Shown here: positions 1 through 6,975 of the stretch, in pieces
Layout: the number at the start of each line of letters is the position of its first letter
How positions within the stretch are numbered: the stretch's first letter is position 1
DNA from: Candidatus Aminicenantota bacterium
GTDB lineage: Bacteria > Acidobacteriota > Aminicenantia > Aminicenantales > UBA8522
Assembly: GCA_003524335.1 (NCBI GenBank)
Contig: DQHV01000304.1
Span: 1-12,045 of the forward strand
Reading direction: 5' to 3'
Length of the DNA stretch: 12,045 nt
Notes under the pieces: model-generated
Databases searched by the model: none
Told to the model about the DNA's origin: nothing
What the model saw: the letters and a program-made list of their open reading frames with translations, nothing else
Translations under genes and position numbers: made by a program

Positions 1-1241
1 AGCTTGAAGATGTTGCCGACCTCGATCCCCTGGCGCAGGACGACCGGTGAGCCGCAGTTGGGGCAGGCGTCGCCGGCGCGCGCGTTGGCGAGATCTGTCA
101 CCATGTCAGGGGTGAAATCGCGACCGCTGTTGACGTTGAGCAGGTGGTAGCCGTGCCGGTTGGCGCCCGCCACCAGGTTCGGGGAGCGCGCCGCCAGCTC
201 GTCGACCACCACGGTCGTATCGTGGGCGCCGATCGGCGAGGCGTAGCCGGGCTCCATGCCGGCGGCCTGGATCTCCTCGGTCTGGGCGGGGCGGAGGCCG
301 CCCACCGCCTTCACCGCGTTCGCCAGCTTCGTGTCGTTCACCTCGAAGTCGCCGCGCACGATGGCGGTCACCAGCCGCCCGTCGCCGGTGACGAAGAAGG
401 CCGCCTTGGCGGTCCGCTCCGCACCCACGCCCAGCAGGGCGGCCAGGGAGGCGATGGTGGGCGTCTCCGGGGTCGCCACCTCCTCGGTGGGACGGGCCTC
501 TTCCGACGCGGGATCGGGCTTGCCGACTCGCGCGATCTGCTGGTTCGCTGCGTAATCGCAGGCCTCGCACAGCACCAGGGTGTCCTCGCCCCCGTCGTTG
601 AGGACCATGAACTCGTGGGCCAGGCTGCCGCCCATCATGCCGACGTCGGCTCCGACCGCCACCGTCTGGAGGCCGAGGCGGCGGAAGATGCGCTCATAGG
701 CCGCGTGGTGCAGGTCGTAGGCGCGGTCCAGGCCGGCGTCGTCGGCGTCGAGCGAGTAAGAGTCCTTCATCACGAACTCGCGCACCCGGATCAGGCCTCC
801 CCGCGCGCGGGGCTCGTCGCGGAACTTGGTCTGGAAGTGGTAGACGATCGCCGGCAGCTGCCGGTAGCTCTTGACGATGTCGCGCAGCAGGTCGGTGACC
901 ACCTCCTCGTGGGTGGGGCCGAGGCAGAACTCCCGGTCGGCCCGGTCCTTGAAGCGGAGCAGCTCCTTGCCGTACGCCTCCCAGCGCCCGCTCTCCTTCC
1001 ACAGCTCCGACGGGATCAAGGCGGGCATCAAGACCTCGTGCGCCCCCGCCCGGTCCATCTCTTCCCGGAGAATGCGCTCCACCTTGCGCAGGACCCGAAG
1101 CCCCGCCGGCAGGTAGGTGTAGATGCCGGACGCCACCTTCCGGATCATCCCGGCGCGCAGCATCAGCCGGTGGCTGGCCACCTCCGCGTCGGAGGGCGTC
1201 TCCTTCGTGGTCGGCATGAGAAACCGCGAGTACCGGATCAA
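1..1241 (-). CDS. proS: Prolyl-tRNA synthetase, bacterial type with editing insertion (C-terminus cut by window edge)
   Basis: Cytoplasmic class II synthetase that attaches proline to tRNA-Pro. 413 complete codons are visible; the family is about 570, so the last part of the catalytic core and the anticodon-binding domain lie outside. Seen: the N-terminal KETPSDAE segment near residue 13, motif 1 ending EVLMP near 69-73, GPTHEE at 108-113, motif 2 with FRDE at 140-143 and REFVMKDSYS at 154-163, and an inserted editing (INS) domain from about 230 to 385 with a lysine at 279 where the family's editing lysine lies. It ends in a CPNCG pair and GIEVGNIF. The start is TTG at 1241: it gives the residues expected from E. 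coli ProRS alignment (RYSRFL..TKETP) and has AAGGAG six bases upstream. An ATG at 1217 would cut eight conserved-region residues. The TTG overlaps the ispG stop (TTGA), so translation is probably coupled. G+C is visibly higher than in its neighbours. Confidence 0.96.
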   Translation of the reverse strand, partial: MIRYSRFLMPTTKETPSDAEVASHRLMLRAGMIRKVASGIYTYLPAGLRVLRKVERILREEMDRAGAHEVLMPALIPSELWKESGRWEAYGKELLRFKDRADREFCLGPTHEEVVTDLLRDIVKSYRQLPAIVYHFQTKFRDEPRARGGLIRVREFVMKDSYSLDADDAGLDRAYDLHHAAYERIFRRLGLQTVAVGADVGMMGGSLAHEFMVLNDGGEDTLVLCEACDYAANQQIARVGKPDPASEEARPTEEVATPETPTIASLAALLGVGAERTAKAAFFVTGDGRLVTAIVRGDFEVNDTKLANAVKAVGGLRPAQTEEIQAAGMEPGYASPIGAHDTTVVVDELAARSPNLVAGANRHGYHLLNVNSGRDFTPDMVTDLANARAGDACPNCGSPVVLRQGIEVGNIFK

Positions 1242-2317
1242 CGGTCTCTCCTTCCCGAAGCGGCCAATCGCTTCGCCAGGCGGACCACCTCGGCCACGAT
1301 CTCCTTTTCCTTCACCTTTTTCACGATCTCTCCCTTCACGAAGATCAGTCCCTCCCCCTTGCCGCCCGCAACCCCCACGTCGGCTTCCCGCGCCTCCCCC
1401 GGCCCGTTGACCATGCAGCCCATGAGCGCCACCTTCAGAGGGACGCGGACGGAGGCCAGGCGCTTCTCGACCTCGGGAACGATCTTCGACATTTCCACCT
1501 CAGCCCGGCCGCAGGTCGGACAAGAAACGAAGTTGATGCCTCTGGAGCGGAGGCCGAGGCTTTCGAGAATGAGATAGGCGACCCGGACCTCCTCCTCGGG
1601 CGGCGCTGTCAAGGACACGCGAACCGTGTCGGCCAGACCCTCGCTCAAGAGGAGGCCTAGTCCAACGGCCGATTTCACGGTTCCGGAGAATAGGCTTCCG
1701 GCCTCGGTGATCCCGGCATGGAAAGGATAATCCACGTTCCCGGCGAGGAGCCGGTAGGCGGCGATGGTCCGGCCGACATCCGAGGCTTTCAAGGACACTT
1801 TGATCAGGTCGAAGCCAAGGTCCTCGAGAAGGCGGATGTGGCCAAGGGCGCTCTCCACCATCGCCTCGGGGGAGGCTTCCCCATACTTGGCCAGGAGGTT
1901 TTTTTCCAGCGATCCGGAATTCACACCGATCCGGATGGGGACTCTCTGCTGCCGGGCGACCCTGACGACTTCGCGCACCTTCTCCTTCGGGCCGATCGTC
2001 CCGGGATTCAACCTCAGGCCGTCGACCCCCGCCCGGAGGGCGGCCAGAGCCAACCTATGATCGAAATGGATATCGGCGATGACCGGAATGGTGACGCGCT
2101 TCCGGATGGCCTTCAAGACTTCGGCCGACCGCTCATCGGGAACGGCCAGGCGCACGATTTCACAGCCTGCTCTCTCCAGCCGCTTGACCTGGGCGACAGT
2201 CCTGTCGACTTGATGGGTCAGCGTCTTAGTCATCGACTGGACGACGACTGGAGCCCCTCCCCCGATCGGAACATTGCCGACCATTATCCGCTTGGTTGCC
2301 CGCCGCGGATAGGCCAT
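1238..2317 (-). CDS. ispG: 4-hydroxy-3-methylbut-2-en-1-yl diphosphate synthase (flavodoxin/ferredoxin type)
   Basis: Penultimate enzyme of the methylerythritol phosphate pathway: a cytoplasmic [4Fe-4S] enzyme that reductively opens MEcPP to HMBPP. The frame shows VGNVPIGGGAP, VQSMT, ADIHFD, RLNPGTIG, RIGVNSGSLEK, KVSLKASD, GITEAG, and the three cluster cysteines in CPTCG and MGCMVNGPGEA with the conserved Glu after them. At about 359 residues it is a normal single-chain bacterial length without the plant/Chlamydia-type insert. Start choice: the frame is open with ATG codons at 2383, 2332 and 2317. I prefer 2317 because it places about ten residues before RIMVGNVPIG, as in E. coli, and has GAGG nine bases upstream; 2383 would add 22 non-conserved residues. 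It lies in the minus-strand operon after rseP, and its stop overlaps the proS start. Its partner dxr is two genes upstream. Confidence 0.96.
   Translation of the reverse strand: MAYPRRATKRIMVGNVPIGGGAPVVVQSMTKTLTHQVDRTVAQVKRLERAGCEIVRLAVPDERSAEVLKAIRKRVTIPVIADIHFDHRLALAALRAGVDGLRLNPGTIGPKEKVREVVRVARQQRVPIRIGVNSGSLEKNLLAKYGEASPEAMVESALGHIRLLEDLGFDLIKVSLKASDVGRTIAAYRLLAGNVDYPFHAGITEAGSLFSGTVKSAVGLGLLLSEGLADTVRVSLTAPPEEEVRVAYLILESLGLRSRGINFVSCPTCGRAEVEMSKIVPEVEKRLASVRVPLKVALMGCMVNGPGEAREADVGVAGGKGEGLIFVKGEIVKKVKEKEIVAEVVRLAKRLAASGRRDR
1248..1253 (-). promoter_or_regulatory. Ribosome binding site of proS (decides the TTG start)
   Basis: Reverse strand reads AAGGAG, followed by six bases (AGACCG) and then TTG at 1241. 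This near-ideal Shine-Dalgarno lies inside the end of ispG and supports the TTG start over the internal ATG at 1217. Confidence 0.75.
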
Positions 2318-2395
2318 TGCAGCAGGCCTCATTCCATCCACGGGCCGACAAAGAGCCGAGTTTCTTTTCTTTTCAAAACTCATAGTTGCTTATTT

Positions 2396-2419
2396 TTCCC
2401 AAGGGCGAAAGTTTGGGAA
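2396..2419 (-). other. Small inverted repeat between rseP and ispG
   Basis: TTCCCAA (2396-2402) and TTGGGAA (2413-2419) are perfect complements, giving a 7-bp stem with a 10-base loop. On the transcribed (minus) strand the stem is followed by an A-rich stretch, not a U run, so it is not a classical intrinsic terminator. It sits in the only sizeable gap of the operon (2318-2471 if ispG starts at 2317). It could be an mRNA processing or stability element or chance; nothing else recognisable was seen in this gap. Confidence 0.3.
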
Positions 2420-2471
2420 GAGGAGGTCCGTGGACGACTGAGCGGGCCGACGATCCCAAGCTTGAGCCCTA

Positions 2472-3812
2472 TTACCACGGGATGAGGCTCTCCCAGCCGT
2501 TCGGCATCCTCTTGACGATGTCGTTGAGGATGACGAAGACGATGAGGAAGACGAAGATGACAAACCCCACCTGCATCCAGATCTGCCGGATCTTGGGGCT
2601 GAAATCGCGCCGGAACAGGGCCTCCAGGGCCAGGACGAAAATCTGGCCGCCGTCAAAGACAGGAATCGGGAAGAGGTTGATGACGCCGAGCTGGAGGCTG
2701 ATGAGGCCGATCCAACTCAGCATGGCCAGGAAACCCATCTTCCAGGCTGCATAGGAAAAGCTGGCGATCTCCAGCGGACCCCCGAGCTGCTGAGTCGAAG
2801 CGCGCCGCAAGATCAGGTCCTTGACGAAGCGGATGATCAGGAACGTGTTCTTAACATTGTCTCTCACGCTCTGGACGGCGGCTCCGATGAGGCCGTATTT
2901 TTTCTCCACCGATTGGGCTTCGGTATAAGCTCCGATCTTTCCGACTTTGCCCTCGAGCCGGGGCGTGACTCGGAGGTTGATCGTCTCTCCCAGCCGGCTC
3001 ACCACGAACTCGAGCTCCCGGTTGGGGTTCTTCTCCAGGAATTCGACGAATTGATAGAGATAGATCGGCCTGCCGTCGACGGAAAGAATGACATCTCCCT
3101 GCCGCAGCCCCGCTTTCTCGGCCGGCGAGCTGGGCTTGACCAGCCGGATCTGGGTCAGGAACTTGCCCGTGAAACCGGCGTATCCCAGGGCATAGCGGGT
3201 CCTCTTCTCCGTCCGAAGCTGGATCTCCCGGGCTTCGCCTCCCCTGCGGAAATCTACGGTGATCAGCCGGTCCGGTTTACTGCCCACGGCCAGCTCGACA
3301 TCGCTCCAGGTAACGACCTTTCCATTGTCCACGAAGAGGATCTCGTCCTCGAGCCGGAACCCCGCTTTTTCCGCGGGCGACCCTGGCTCGATATAGCCGA
3401 TGACCGGCGTCTCGTCCTGGTAGGCCGGGACGGTGACCCCGACCATGTTGATGGCTGTAAAAATGAGGACCGCCAGGAGGATGTTCATGGCCGAACCCAT
3501 GACCATCACCATAAACCGCTCCCAGCGGGTCTTGGCCAGGAAGTGGTCGGAGGGCAGGCTCTTCGTCCCCCCTTCCGCGAAAATCTCCCCCTCGCCCAGG
3601 AACTTGACATATCCGCCCATCGGGATCAGGCTGACCCGGTAGTCCGTCTCCTTTCCCCGGATACCGAACAGCCGCTTGCCGTAGCCGAACGAGAACGTCT
3701 CCACGCGGATGCCGACCAGCTTGGCGGTAAAGAAATGGCCGAACTCATGGATGAAGACGAGGACTCCGAAGACGACCAGGAAGGAGAAGATCGTGCCGAA
3801 CAATGTGCCCAT
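2472..3812 (-). CDS. rseP: RseP-type site-2 intramembrane zinc metalloprotease with two PDZ domains
   Basis: Inner-membrane M50 protease that cuts transmembrane segments of substrates such as anti-sigma factors and signal peptide remnants; the substrate here is unknown. 446 residues, the usual length. A first hydrophobic helix carries the zinc motif HEFGH at 22-26, and SLIPMGGYVKF at 61-71 forms the typical membrane-reentrant region. A second membrane helix lies at about 100-128. Two PDZ domains follow, at about 135-200 and 218-285, each with the SPAEKAG core. A third zinc ligand lies in FPIPVFDGG at 381-389 (family form NxxPxPxLDG), and the last membrane helix is at about 412-431. Small deviations are FDGGQ where LDGGH is usual and GSAMN where GPxxN is usual; neither removes a metal ligand. 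ATG at 3812 has AAAGGT eight bases upstream. The dxr stop is two bases upstream, so the genes are cotranscribed. Confidence 0.95.
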   Translation of the reverse strand: MGTLFGTIFSFLVVFGVLVFIHEFGHFFTAKLVGIRVETFSFGYGKRLFGIRGKETDYRVSLIPMGGYVKFLGEGEIFAEGGTKSLPSDHFLAKTRWERFMVMVMGSAMNILLAVLIFTAINMVGVTVPAYQDETPVIGYIEPGSPAEKAGFRLEDEILFVDNGKVVTWSDVELAVGSKPDRLITVDFRRGGEAREIQLRTEKRTRYALGYAGFTGKFLTQIRLVKPSSPAEKAGLRQGDVILSVDGRPIYLYQFVEFLEKNPNRELEFVVSRLGETINLRVTPRLEGKVGKIGAYTEAQSVEKKYGLIGAAVQSVRDNVKNTFLIIRFVKDLILRRASTQQLGGPLEIASFSYAAWKMGFLAMLSWIGLISLQLGVINLFPIPVFDGGQIFVLALEALFRRDFSPKIRQIWMQVGFVIFVFLIVFVILNDIVKRMPNGWESLIPW

Positions 3813-3814
3813 AT

Positions 3815-4972
3815 CTAATACCTTTGCTTGATTAAATTTTCGGTCTGCGCCCGTGTCTCCCGGTCGATGGCGAAGATCGCTTCCAGCGTTCCCACCTCGC
3901 TGACCCGGTGCCGCTCCAGGACCTCAGCGACGACGGCGGAGATGCCGGCGAACCCGATCCGATGCTTCAGAAAGGCCTCCACGGCCACTTCGTTGGCGGC
4001 GTTGAGCGCGACGGGCAGACTCTTCTCGATCTCTAAAGCCTGCTTGGCGAAGGCGATAAGCGGGTAGCGCTTCTCCTCCACCTCGAAGAACTCAAGCGAC
4101 CGGACCCGGCTCAATTCGAGGGAAGACAGGCCCGAGGGCTGCCTTCCCGGATAGGTCAGGGCGTATTGGATCGGGACCCTCATATCGGTGATGCTCAGCT
4201 GGGCGAGTGTGGAGCCGTCCCTCATCTCGACCAGGGAATGGACGATGCTCTGGGGATGGATGAGGATACCCAATTGAGAGGGCTTCAAGCCGAAGAGCCA
4301 GCGCGCCTCGATGAGCTCCAGCCCCTTGTTCATCAGCGTCGCCGAGTCGATGGTCACCTTCCGGCCCATCTTCCAGCGCGGGTGGGTGAGCGCCTCCTCG
4401 ACCGTCTTGTCCTTGATCTCGGCGAGAGGCGTCCGGAAAAATGGGCCCCCCGAAGCGGTCAGGATCGCCTTCCGGACGTCCTCCCGCCGCTCTTTGGCCA
4501 GGCACTGAAAGATGCCGCTGTGCTCGCTGTCTACGGGAATGATCTCGGCCCCGGAAGAGGCTGCCCGGGACTTCAGGATGGCGCCGGCCACGACCATCGT
4601 CTCTTTGTTGGCCAGGGCGACCCTCACGCCCGTCTCGACGGCGGCGATGGTCGGCCGAAGCCCCTCGATCCCGGAGATGGCCGCGACCACGACGTCGTTC
4701 TCCTCGAAGCGGGCGACCTCTTCTGCCCCCTTGGGCCCGTAGACCACGTGGACAGGAAGCCCGCCGAGATCAGCTCTGAGTCTGGCGGCTTCGCCCTGCG
4801 TCTTGAGCGAGACGATTTTCGGACAGAACCTCCGTACCTGTTCGTGAAGGAGAGGGGTGTTGGACCCGGCGGCCAGGCCGACAACGGCGAACTCATCGGC
4901 CATCCGGCCCGCGATCTCAAGGGTGTTGGTGCCGATGGAGCCGGTCGAACCAAGGACGGCGATCTTCTTCAT
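3815..4972 (-). CDS. dxr: 1-deoxy-D-xylulose 5-phosphate reductoisomerase
   Basis: Second and committing step of the methylerythritol phosphate pathway: NADPH-dependent rearrangement and reduction of DXP to MEP in the cytoplasm. 385 residues, normal length. The N-terminus has the NADPH loop GSTGSIG at 8-14. ALANKET lies at 119-125. The metal ligands are Asp148 and Glu150 in PVDSEHSGIFQCL and Glu219 in MNKGLELIEA. The flexible substrate loop with HPRWKMG is at 197-203, and IHPQSIVHSLVE at 238-249. The ATG at 4972 overlaps the cdsA stop (ATGA), and the upstream sequence holds only a weak GGA, so translation is probably coupled to cdsA. The gene shares the operon with ispG, the later pathway step, and with uppS, which consumes the pathway's products. 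Confidence 0.97.
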   Translation of the reverse strand: MKKIAVLGSTGSIGTNTLEIAGRMADEFAVVGLAAGSNTPLLHEQVRRFCPKIVSLKTQGEAARLRADLGGLPVHVVYGPKGAEEVARFEENDVVVAAISGIEGLRPTIAAVETGVRVALANKETMVVAGAILKSRAASSGAEIIPVDSEHSGIFQCLAKERREDVRKAILTASGGPFFRTPLAEIKDKTVEEALTHPRWKMGRKVTIDSATLMNKGLELIEARWLFGLKPSQLGILIHPQSIVHSLVEMRDGSTLAQLSITDMRVPIQYALTYPGRQPSGLSSLELSRVRSLEFFEVEEKRYPLIAFAKQALEIEKSLPVALNAANEVAVEAFLKHRIGFAGISAVVAEVLERHRVSEVGTLEAIFAIDRETRAQTENLIKQRY

Positions 4973-5778
4973 TTCCAGAAAAACTTGATGAAGTAATAAA
5001 AAAACGGGGCCGCCAGGAGGAGGCTGTCGATCCGGTCGAGAAACCCGCCGTGGCCGGGAAGGAAGTTGGAAGAGTCCTTGACACCGACCGCCCTCTTGAA
5101 CAGGGACTCGAGAGGATCGCTGACCTGGGCGGCCGCGTGGACCAGGACGCCGGCGACCAGAGCCGGCCAGAGTTCGATATCCTTGAGCAGGAGCTGCCGG
5201 GCGGCCAGGGCGCCGAGGACACTGAAGGCGATGCCTCCCACGCTTCCCTCCCAGGTCTTGTGAGGGCTGGCCAGCGGGGTCATCTTGTGCCGTCCGATGA
5301 GCTTACCGAAAAAAAAGGCCCCGGTGTCTCCGAGAAAGATGACGGCGCAGAGAAAATAGAATGCAAAGACTCCCCTCTCGAGCGTGATTAGATAGAGATA
5401 ATTCAGCGGAAAGCTGACATAGAAAGCTCCGAAAAAGGTCACGGTGATGGACTGAGTGTAGTACGGAAGCTGCTCGAGGCGCCGGAAAGAGACGACGAAA
5501 AAGACGGAGGTCAGGAGAAAAACCGTAAAGAGGGCCATATCCAGCGGAAAAGAAGCCCGGAAGAAAAAGGAAAGGCTGATGATAAGGGCGATAACAAGAC
5601 CGAGCGGGACTTGGGGCTGAAGCCTCTTCTTCCGTGCCAGGCCGAAAAACTCGAGGAGAGAGGCCAGGATGAACGCCTGGAGGACGATGAAGAGAAGGAG
5701 CGGGGAACCATACTGGATTATTAGAAAGAGGGGGACCAGCAGCAGGACGGCGGTGCGCAGGCGTTTGAGGAGATTCAT
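4969..5778 (-). CDS. cdsA: Phosphatidate cytidylyltransferase (CDP-diacylglycerol synthase)
   Basis: Integral membrane enzyme that converts phosphatidic acid and CTP to CDP-diacylglycerol, the branch-point precursor of bacterial phospholipids. 269 residues with many hydrophobic segments (about 9-45, 56-73, 80-97, 112-133, 136-150, 203-217, 250-267). The C-terminal half carries the full PROSITE-type signature S-x-[hyd]-K-R-x4-K-D-x-[GSA]-x2-[LIF]-P-x-H-G-G-x2-D-R-x-D from Ser225 to Asp251, preceded by LGDTGAFFFGKLIGR and SPHKTWEG. The ATG at 5778 lies 30 bases after the uppS stop and is in the same frame. The bases just before it (CCGCCTAGTCCC) contain no Shine-Dalgarno, so translation probably depends on reinitiation from uppS. 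A run of eight T residues in the coding strand near 5310 encodes the FFF of GAFFFG. Confidence 0.95.
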   Translation of the reverse strand: MNLLKRLRTAVLLLVPLFLIIQYGSPLLLFIVLQAFILASLLEFFGLARKKRLQPQVPLGLVIALIISLSFFFRASFPLDMALFTVFLLTSVFFVVSFRRLEQLPYYTQSITVTFFGAFYVSFPLNYLYLITLERGVFAFYFLCAVIFLGDTGAFFFGKLIGRHKMTPLASPHKTWEGSVGGIAFSVLGALAARQLLLKDIELWPALVAGVLVHAAAQVSDPLESLFKRAVGVKDSSNFLPGHGGFLDRIDSLLLAAPFFYYFIKFFWK

Positions 5779-5808
5779 GGGACTAGGCGGGCGGACGCCG
5801 CAGGCGGG

Positions 5809-6594
5809 CTAAACGCCCTCGGACGGGCGGGCATGGACGGCGCCGAACCTCCTTTCTCTTTTTTGGAAATCGACCAGGGCCTGGAGGATGTCCCGCCGCC
5901 GGAAATCCGGCCAGAAAACAGGCGTGATCCAGATCTCGGAATAGGCGATCTGCCAAAGCAGGAAATTGGAAACCCGAATCTCGCCGCTCGTCCGGATGAG
6001 GAGGTCGGGGTCGGGAATCCCGACCGTGTAAAGATGCCGGGCAAAGGCTTCCTCGTCCAGGCGGGCCGAGTCCAAATCTCCATCCTGCAGGATTTTCTTC
6101 ACGGCGTCGACGATCTCTGTCCGGCCGCTGTAATTGAGGGCCAGGACGATGGTTAACCGGTCGAAGCCTCGGGTCATGGCTTCCACCCTCTCTAGTTCTT
6201 TCTCGGTGGACTCGGGAATCTCTTCTCTCCGGCCGATGACCATGACACGGATCTTATTTTTTATCAGGTCTTTATCCTGCTTCCGGAGGTAGTCCTCGAG
6301 CAGTCTCCAGAGCAGCGCGACCTCCTTCTTGGGTCTCTTCCAATTTTCCCGCGAGAAAGCGTAAAGGGTCAGGAACTTGACGCCCAGCCGGGCGCAAGAT
6401 TCGACGATTTCCTGGACAGCCTTGGCCCCGGCCCGGTGCCCTTCGATCCGCGGCTTACGCCTCTTCTCGGCCCAGCGGCCGTTGCCGTCCATGATTACGG
6501 CCACGTGCCGCGGGAGCCGGGAGAGGTCCAGCTGCTGGACGAGCCTCTCCTCTTCGCTCCCGGGAGAAATGAAGCCTTTTAGGTCGATATCCAC
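5809..6594 (-). CDS. uppS: Undecaprenyl diphosphate synthase (cis-prenyltransferase)
   Basis: Soluble or membrane-associated enzyme adding cis isoprene units from IPP to farnesyl diphosphate, making the C55 carrier for peptidoglycan and surface polymers. Seen: HVAVIMDGNGRWA at 30-42 with catalytic Asp36, GHRAGAK, FSRENW at 80-85, ALNYSGR at 152-158, and DLLIRTSGE, SNFLLWQIAYSE at 197-220 with the Mg-binding Glu220. 261 residues from a GTG start, slightly long: about 29 residues precede the conserved HVAVIMDG. The GTG at 6594 lies only six bases from a perfect -10 box, so the message would be nearly leaderless. An alternative is initiation at a CTG at 6531, behind a purine-rich GAAGAGGAGAGG at 6544-6555. 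First gene of the minus-strand operon, it lacks the frr/pyrH neighbours often found upstream. Confidence 0.95.
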   Translation of the reverse strand: MDIDLKGFISPGSEEERLVQQLDLSRLPRHVAVIMDGNGRWAEKRRKPRIEGHRAGAKAVQEIVESCARLGVKFLTLYAFSRENWKRPKKEVALLWRLLEDYLRKQDKDLIKNKIRVMVIGRREEIPESTEKELERVEAMTRGFDRLTIVLALNYSGRTEIVDAVKKILQDGDLDSARLDEEAFARHLYTVGIPDPDLLIRTSGEIRVSNFLLWQIAYSEIWITPVFWPDFRRRDILQALVDFQKRERRFGAVHARPSEGV

Positions 6595-6600
6595 CGTCTC

Positions 6601-6629
6601 ATTATAAGGGCTACCCCCCTGGTTGTCAA
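6601..6629 (-). promoter_or_regulatory. Consensus sigma70-type promoter of the uppS-cdsA-dxr-rseP-ispG-proS operon
   Basis: Read on the minus strand: TTGACA (6629-6624), a 17-base spacer (6623-6607), then TATAAT (6606-6601). Both hexamers and the spacing match the housekeeping consensus exactly, and the site lies in the divergent intergenic region pointing into uppS. The expected transcription start, five to nine bases after the -10 box, falls at about 6592-6596, essentially at the uppS GTG (6594). Confidence 0.85.
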
Positions 6630-6687
6630 AATAGGCTCGGGTATGGATTCGTCAGCCCGCTGCTCGGCACTCAACTTTTGCGGAGGC

Positions 6688-6716
6688 TAGACCTTAAGGG
6701 GTTGATCTGGTAATCT
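6688..6716 (+). promoter_or_regulatory. Possible promoter of the hypC operon
   Basis: TAGACC (6688-6693, four of six -35 matches), a 17-base spacer, then TAATCT (6711-6716), which keeps the key first, second and last bases of a -10 box and is preceded by TGG as in extended -10 promoters. It would start transcription near 6722-6724, leaving a leader of about 22 bases with the hypC ribosome binding site. The evidence is modest, and other sites in 6630-6744 cannot be excluded. Confidence 0.3.
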
Positions 6717-6726
6717 AGGAATGCAC

Positions 6727-6733
6727 AAAGGAG
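6727..6733 (+). promoter_or_regulatory. Ribosome binding site of hypC
   Basis: AAAGGAG, 11 bases before the ATG at 6745. The frame also has an ATG at 6721, but this site lies downstream of it. It therefore supports 6745, the start that gives the required MCLGIP amino terminus. Confidence 0.7.
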
Positions 6734-6744
6734 ACCAACTTGAA

Positions 6745-6972
6745 ATGTGTTTAGGAATACCTGCTAAAATAACCCAGATAGACGCTTCCAAGCAAGGGAA
6801 GGTCGATTACCTTGGTACAAAGGTTAAGGTCGACTTTTCTCTGTTGGAGGATATTCGGCCGGGCGATTGGGTCATCGTCCATGCCGGGTTCGCCATCACC
6901 AGGCTCGACGAAGAGGAAGCCCAGGAAACCTTGACCCTCCTCCGGGAAATCGCCCAAGCCGAGGGGGAGTGA
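6745..6972 (+). CDS. hypC: [NiFe] hydrogenase maturation chaperone HypC
   Basis: Small cytoplasmic chaperone that, with HypD, forms the scaffold for the Fe(CN)2CO unit and delivers it to the hydrogenase large-subunit precursor. 75 residues from the ATG at 6745: MCLGIPAKI at the amino terminus with the essential Cys2 exposed after Met removal, GDWVIVHAGFAI at 40-51, then an acidic helix. The ATG at 6721 would add eight residues ahead of Cys2 and bury the functional cysteine, so I reject it; AAAGGAG at 6727-6733 agrees. The stop is three bases from the hypD start, and the end of the gene (6961-6969) doubles as the hypD ribosome binding site. First gene of a plus-strand operon divergent from uppS. 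Confidence 0.95.
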   Translation: MCLGIPAKITQIDASKQGKVDYLGTKVKVDFSLLEDIRPGDWVIVHAGFAITRLDEEEAQETLTLLREIAQAEGE

Positions 6973-6975
6973 GAG

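Noticed and set aside
144..1577. Long plus-strand open frame of 477 codons opposite proS and ispG
   Set aside because: It is antisense to two well-recognised enzymes, its protein is low-complexity and Ala/Gly/Arg/His-rich with no known motif, and high G+C makes long antisense frames common.
5309..5316. Run of eight A (T on the coding strand) within cdsA as a slippage or assembly error
   Set aside because: CdsA reads through without a break, and the run encodes the expected hydrophobic FFF after GDTGA.
1718..5391. Other long plus-strand frames at 1718-2485, 2913-3818, 4166-4996 and 5050-5391
   Set aside because: All lie opposite ispG, rseP, dxr or cdsA, whose conserved motifs are clear; the antisense products show no recognisable domain.
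6666..6681. Sigma54-like CGGCAC...TTTTGC upstream of hypC
   Set aside because: The GG and GC elements are 14 bases apart instead of the strict 12, so this spacing should not work, although some hyp operons are sigma54-controlled.
6692..6699. CCTTAAGG palindrome upstream of hypC as an operator
   Set aside because: It is only eight bases, with no second copy or flanking symmetry; chance is sufficient.
6721..6744. Longer HypC starting at ATG 6721
   Set aside because: It would put eight residues before the essential Cys2 and would make the AAAGGAG site coding.
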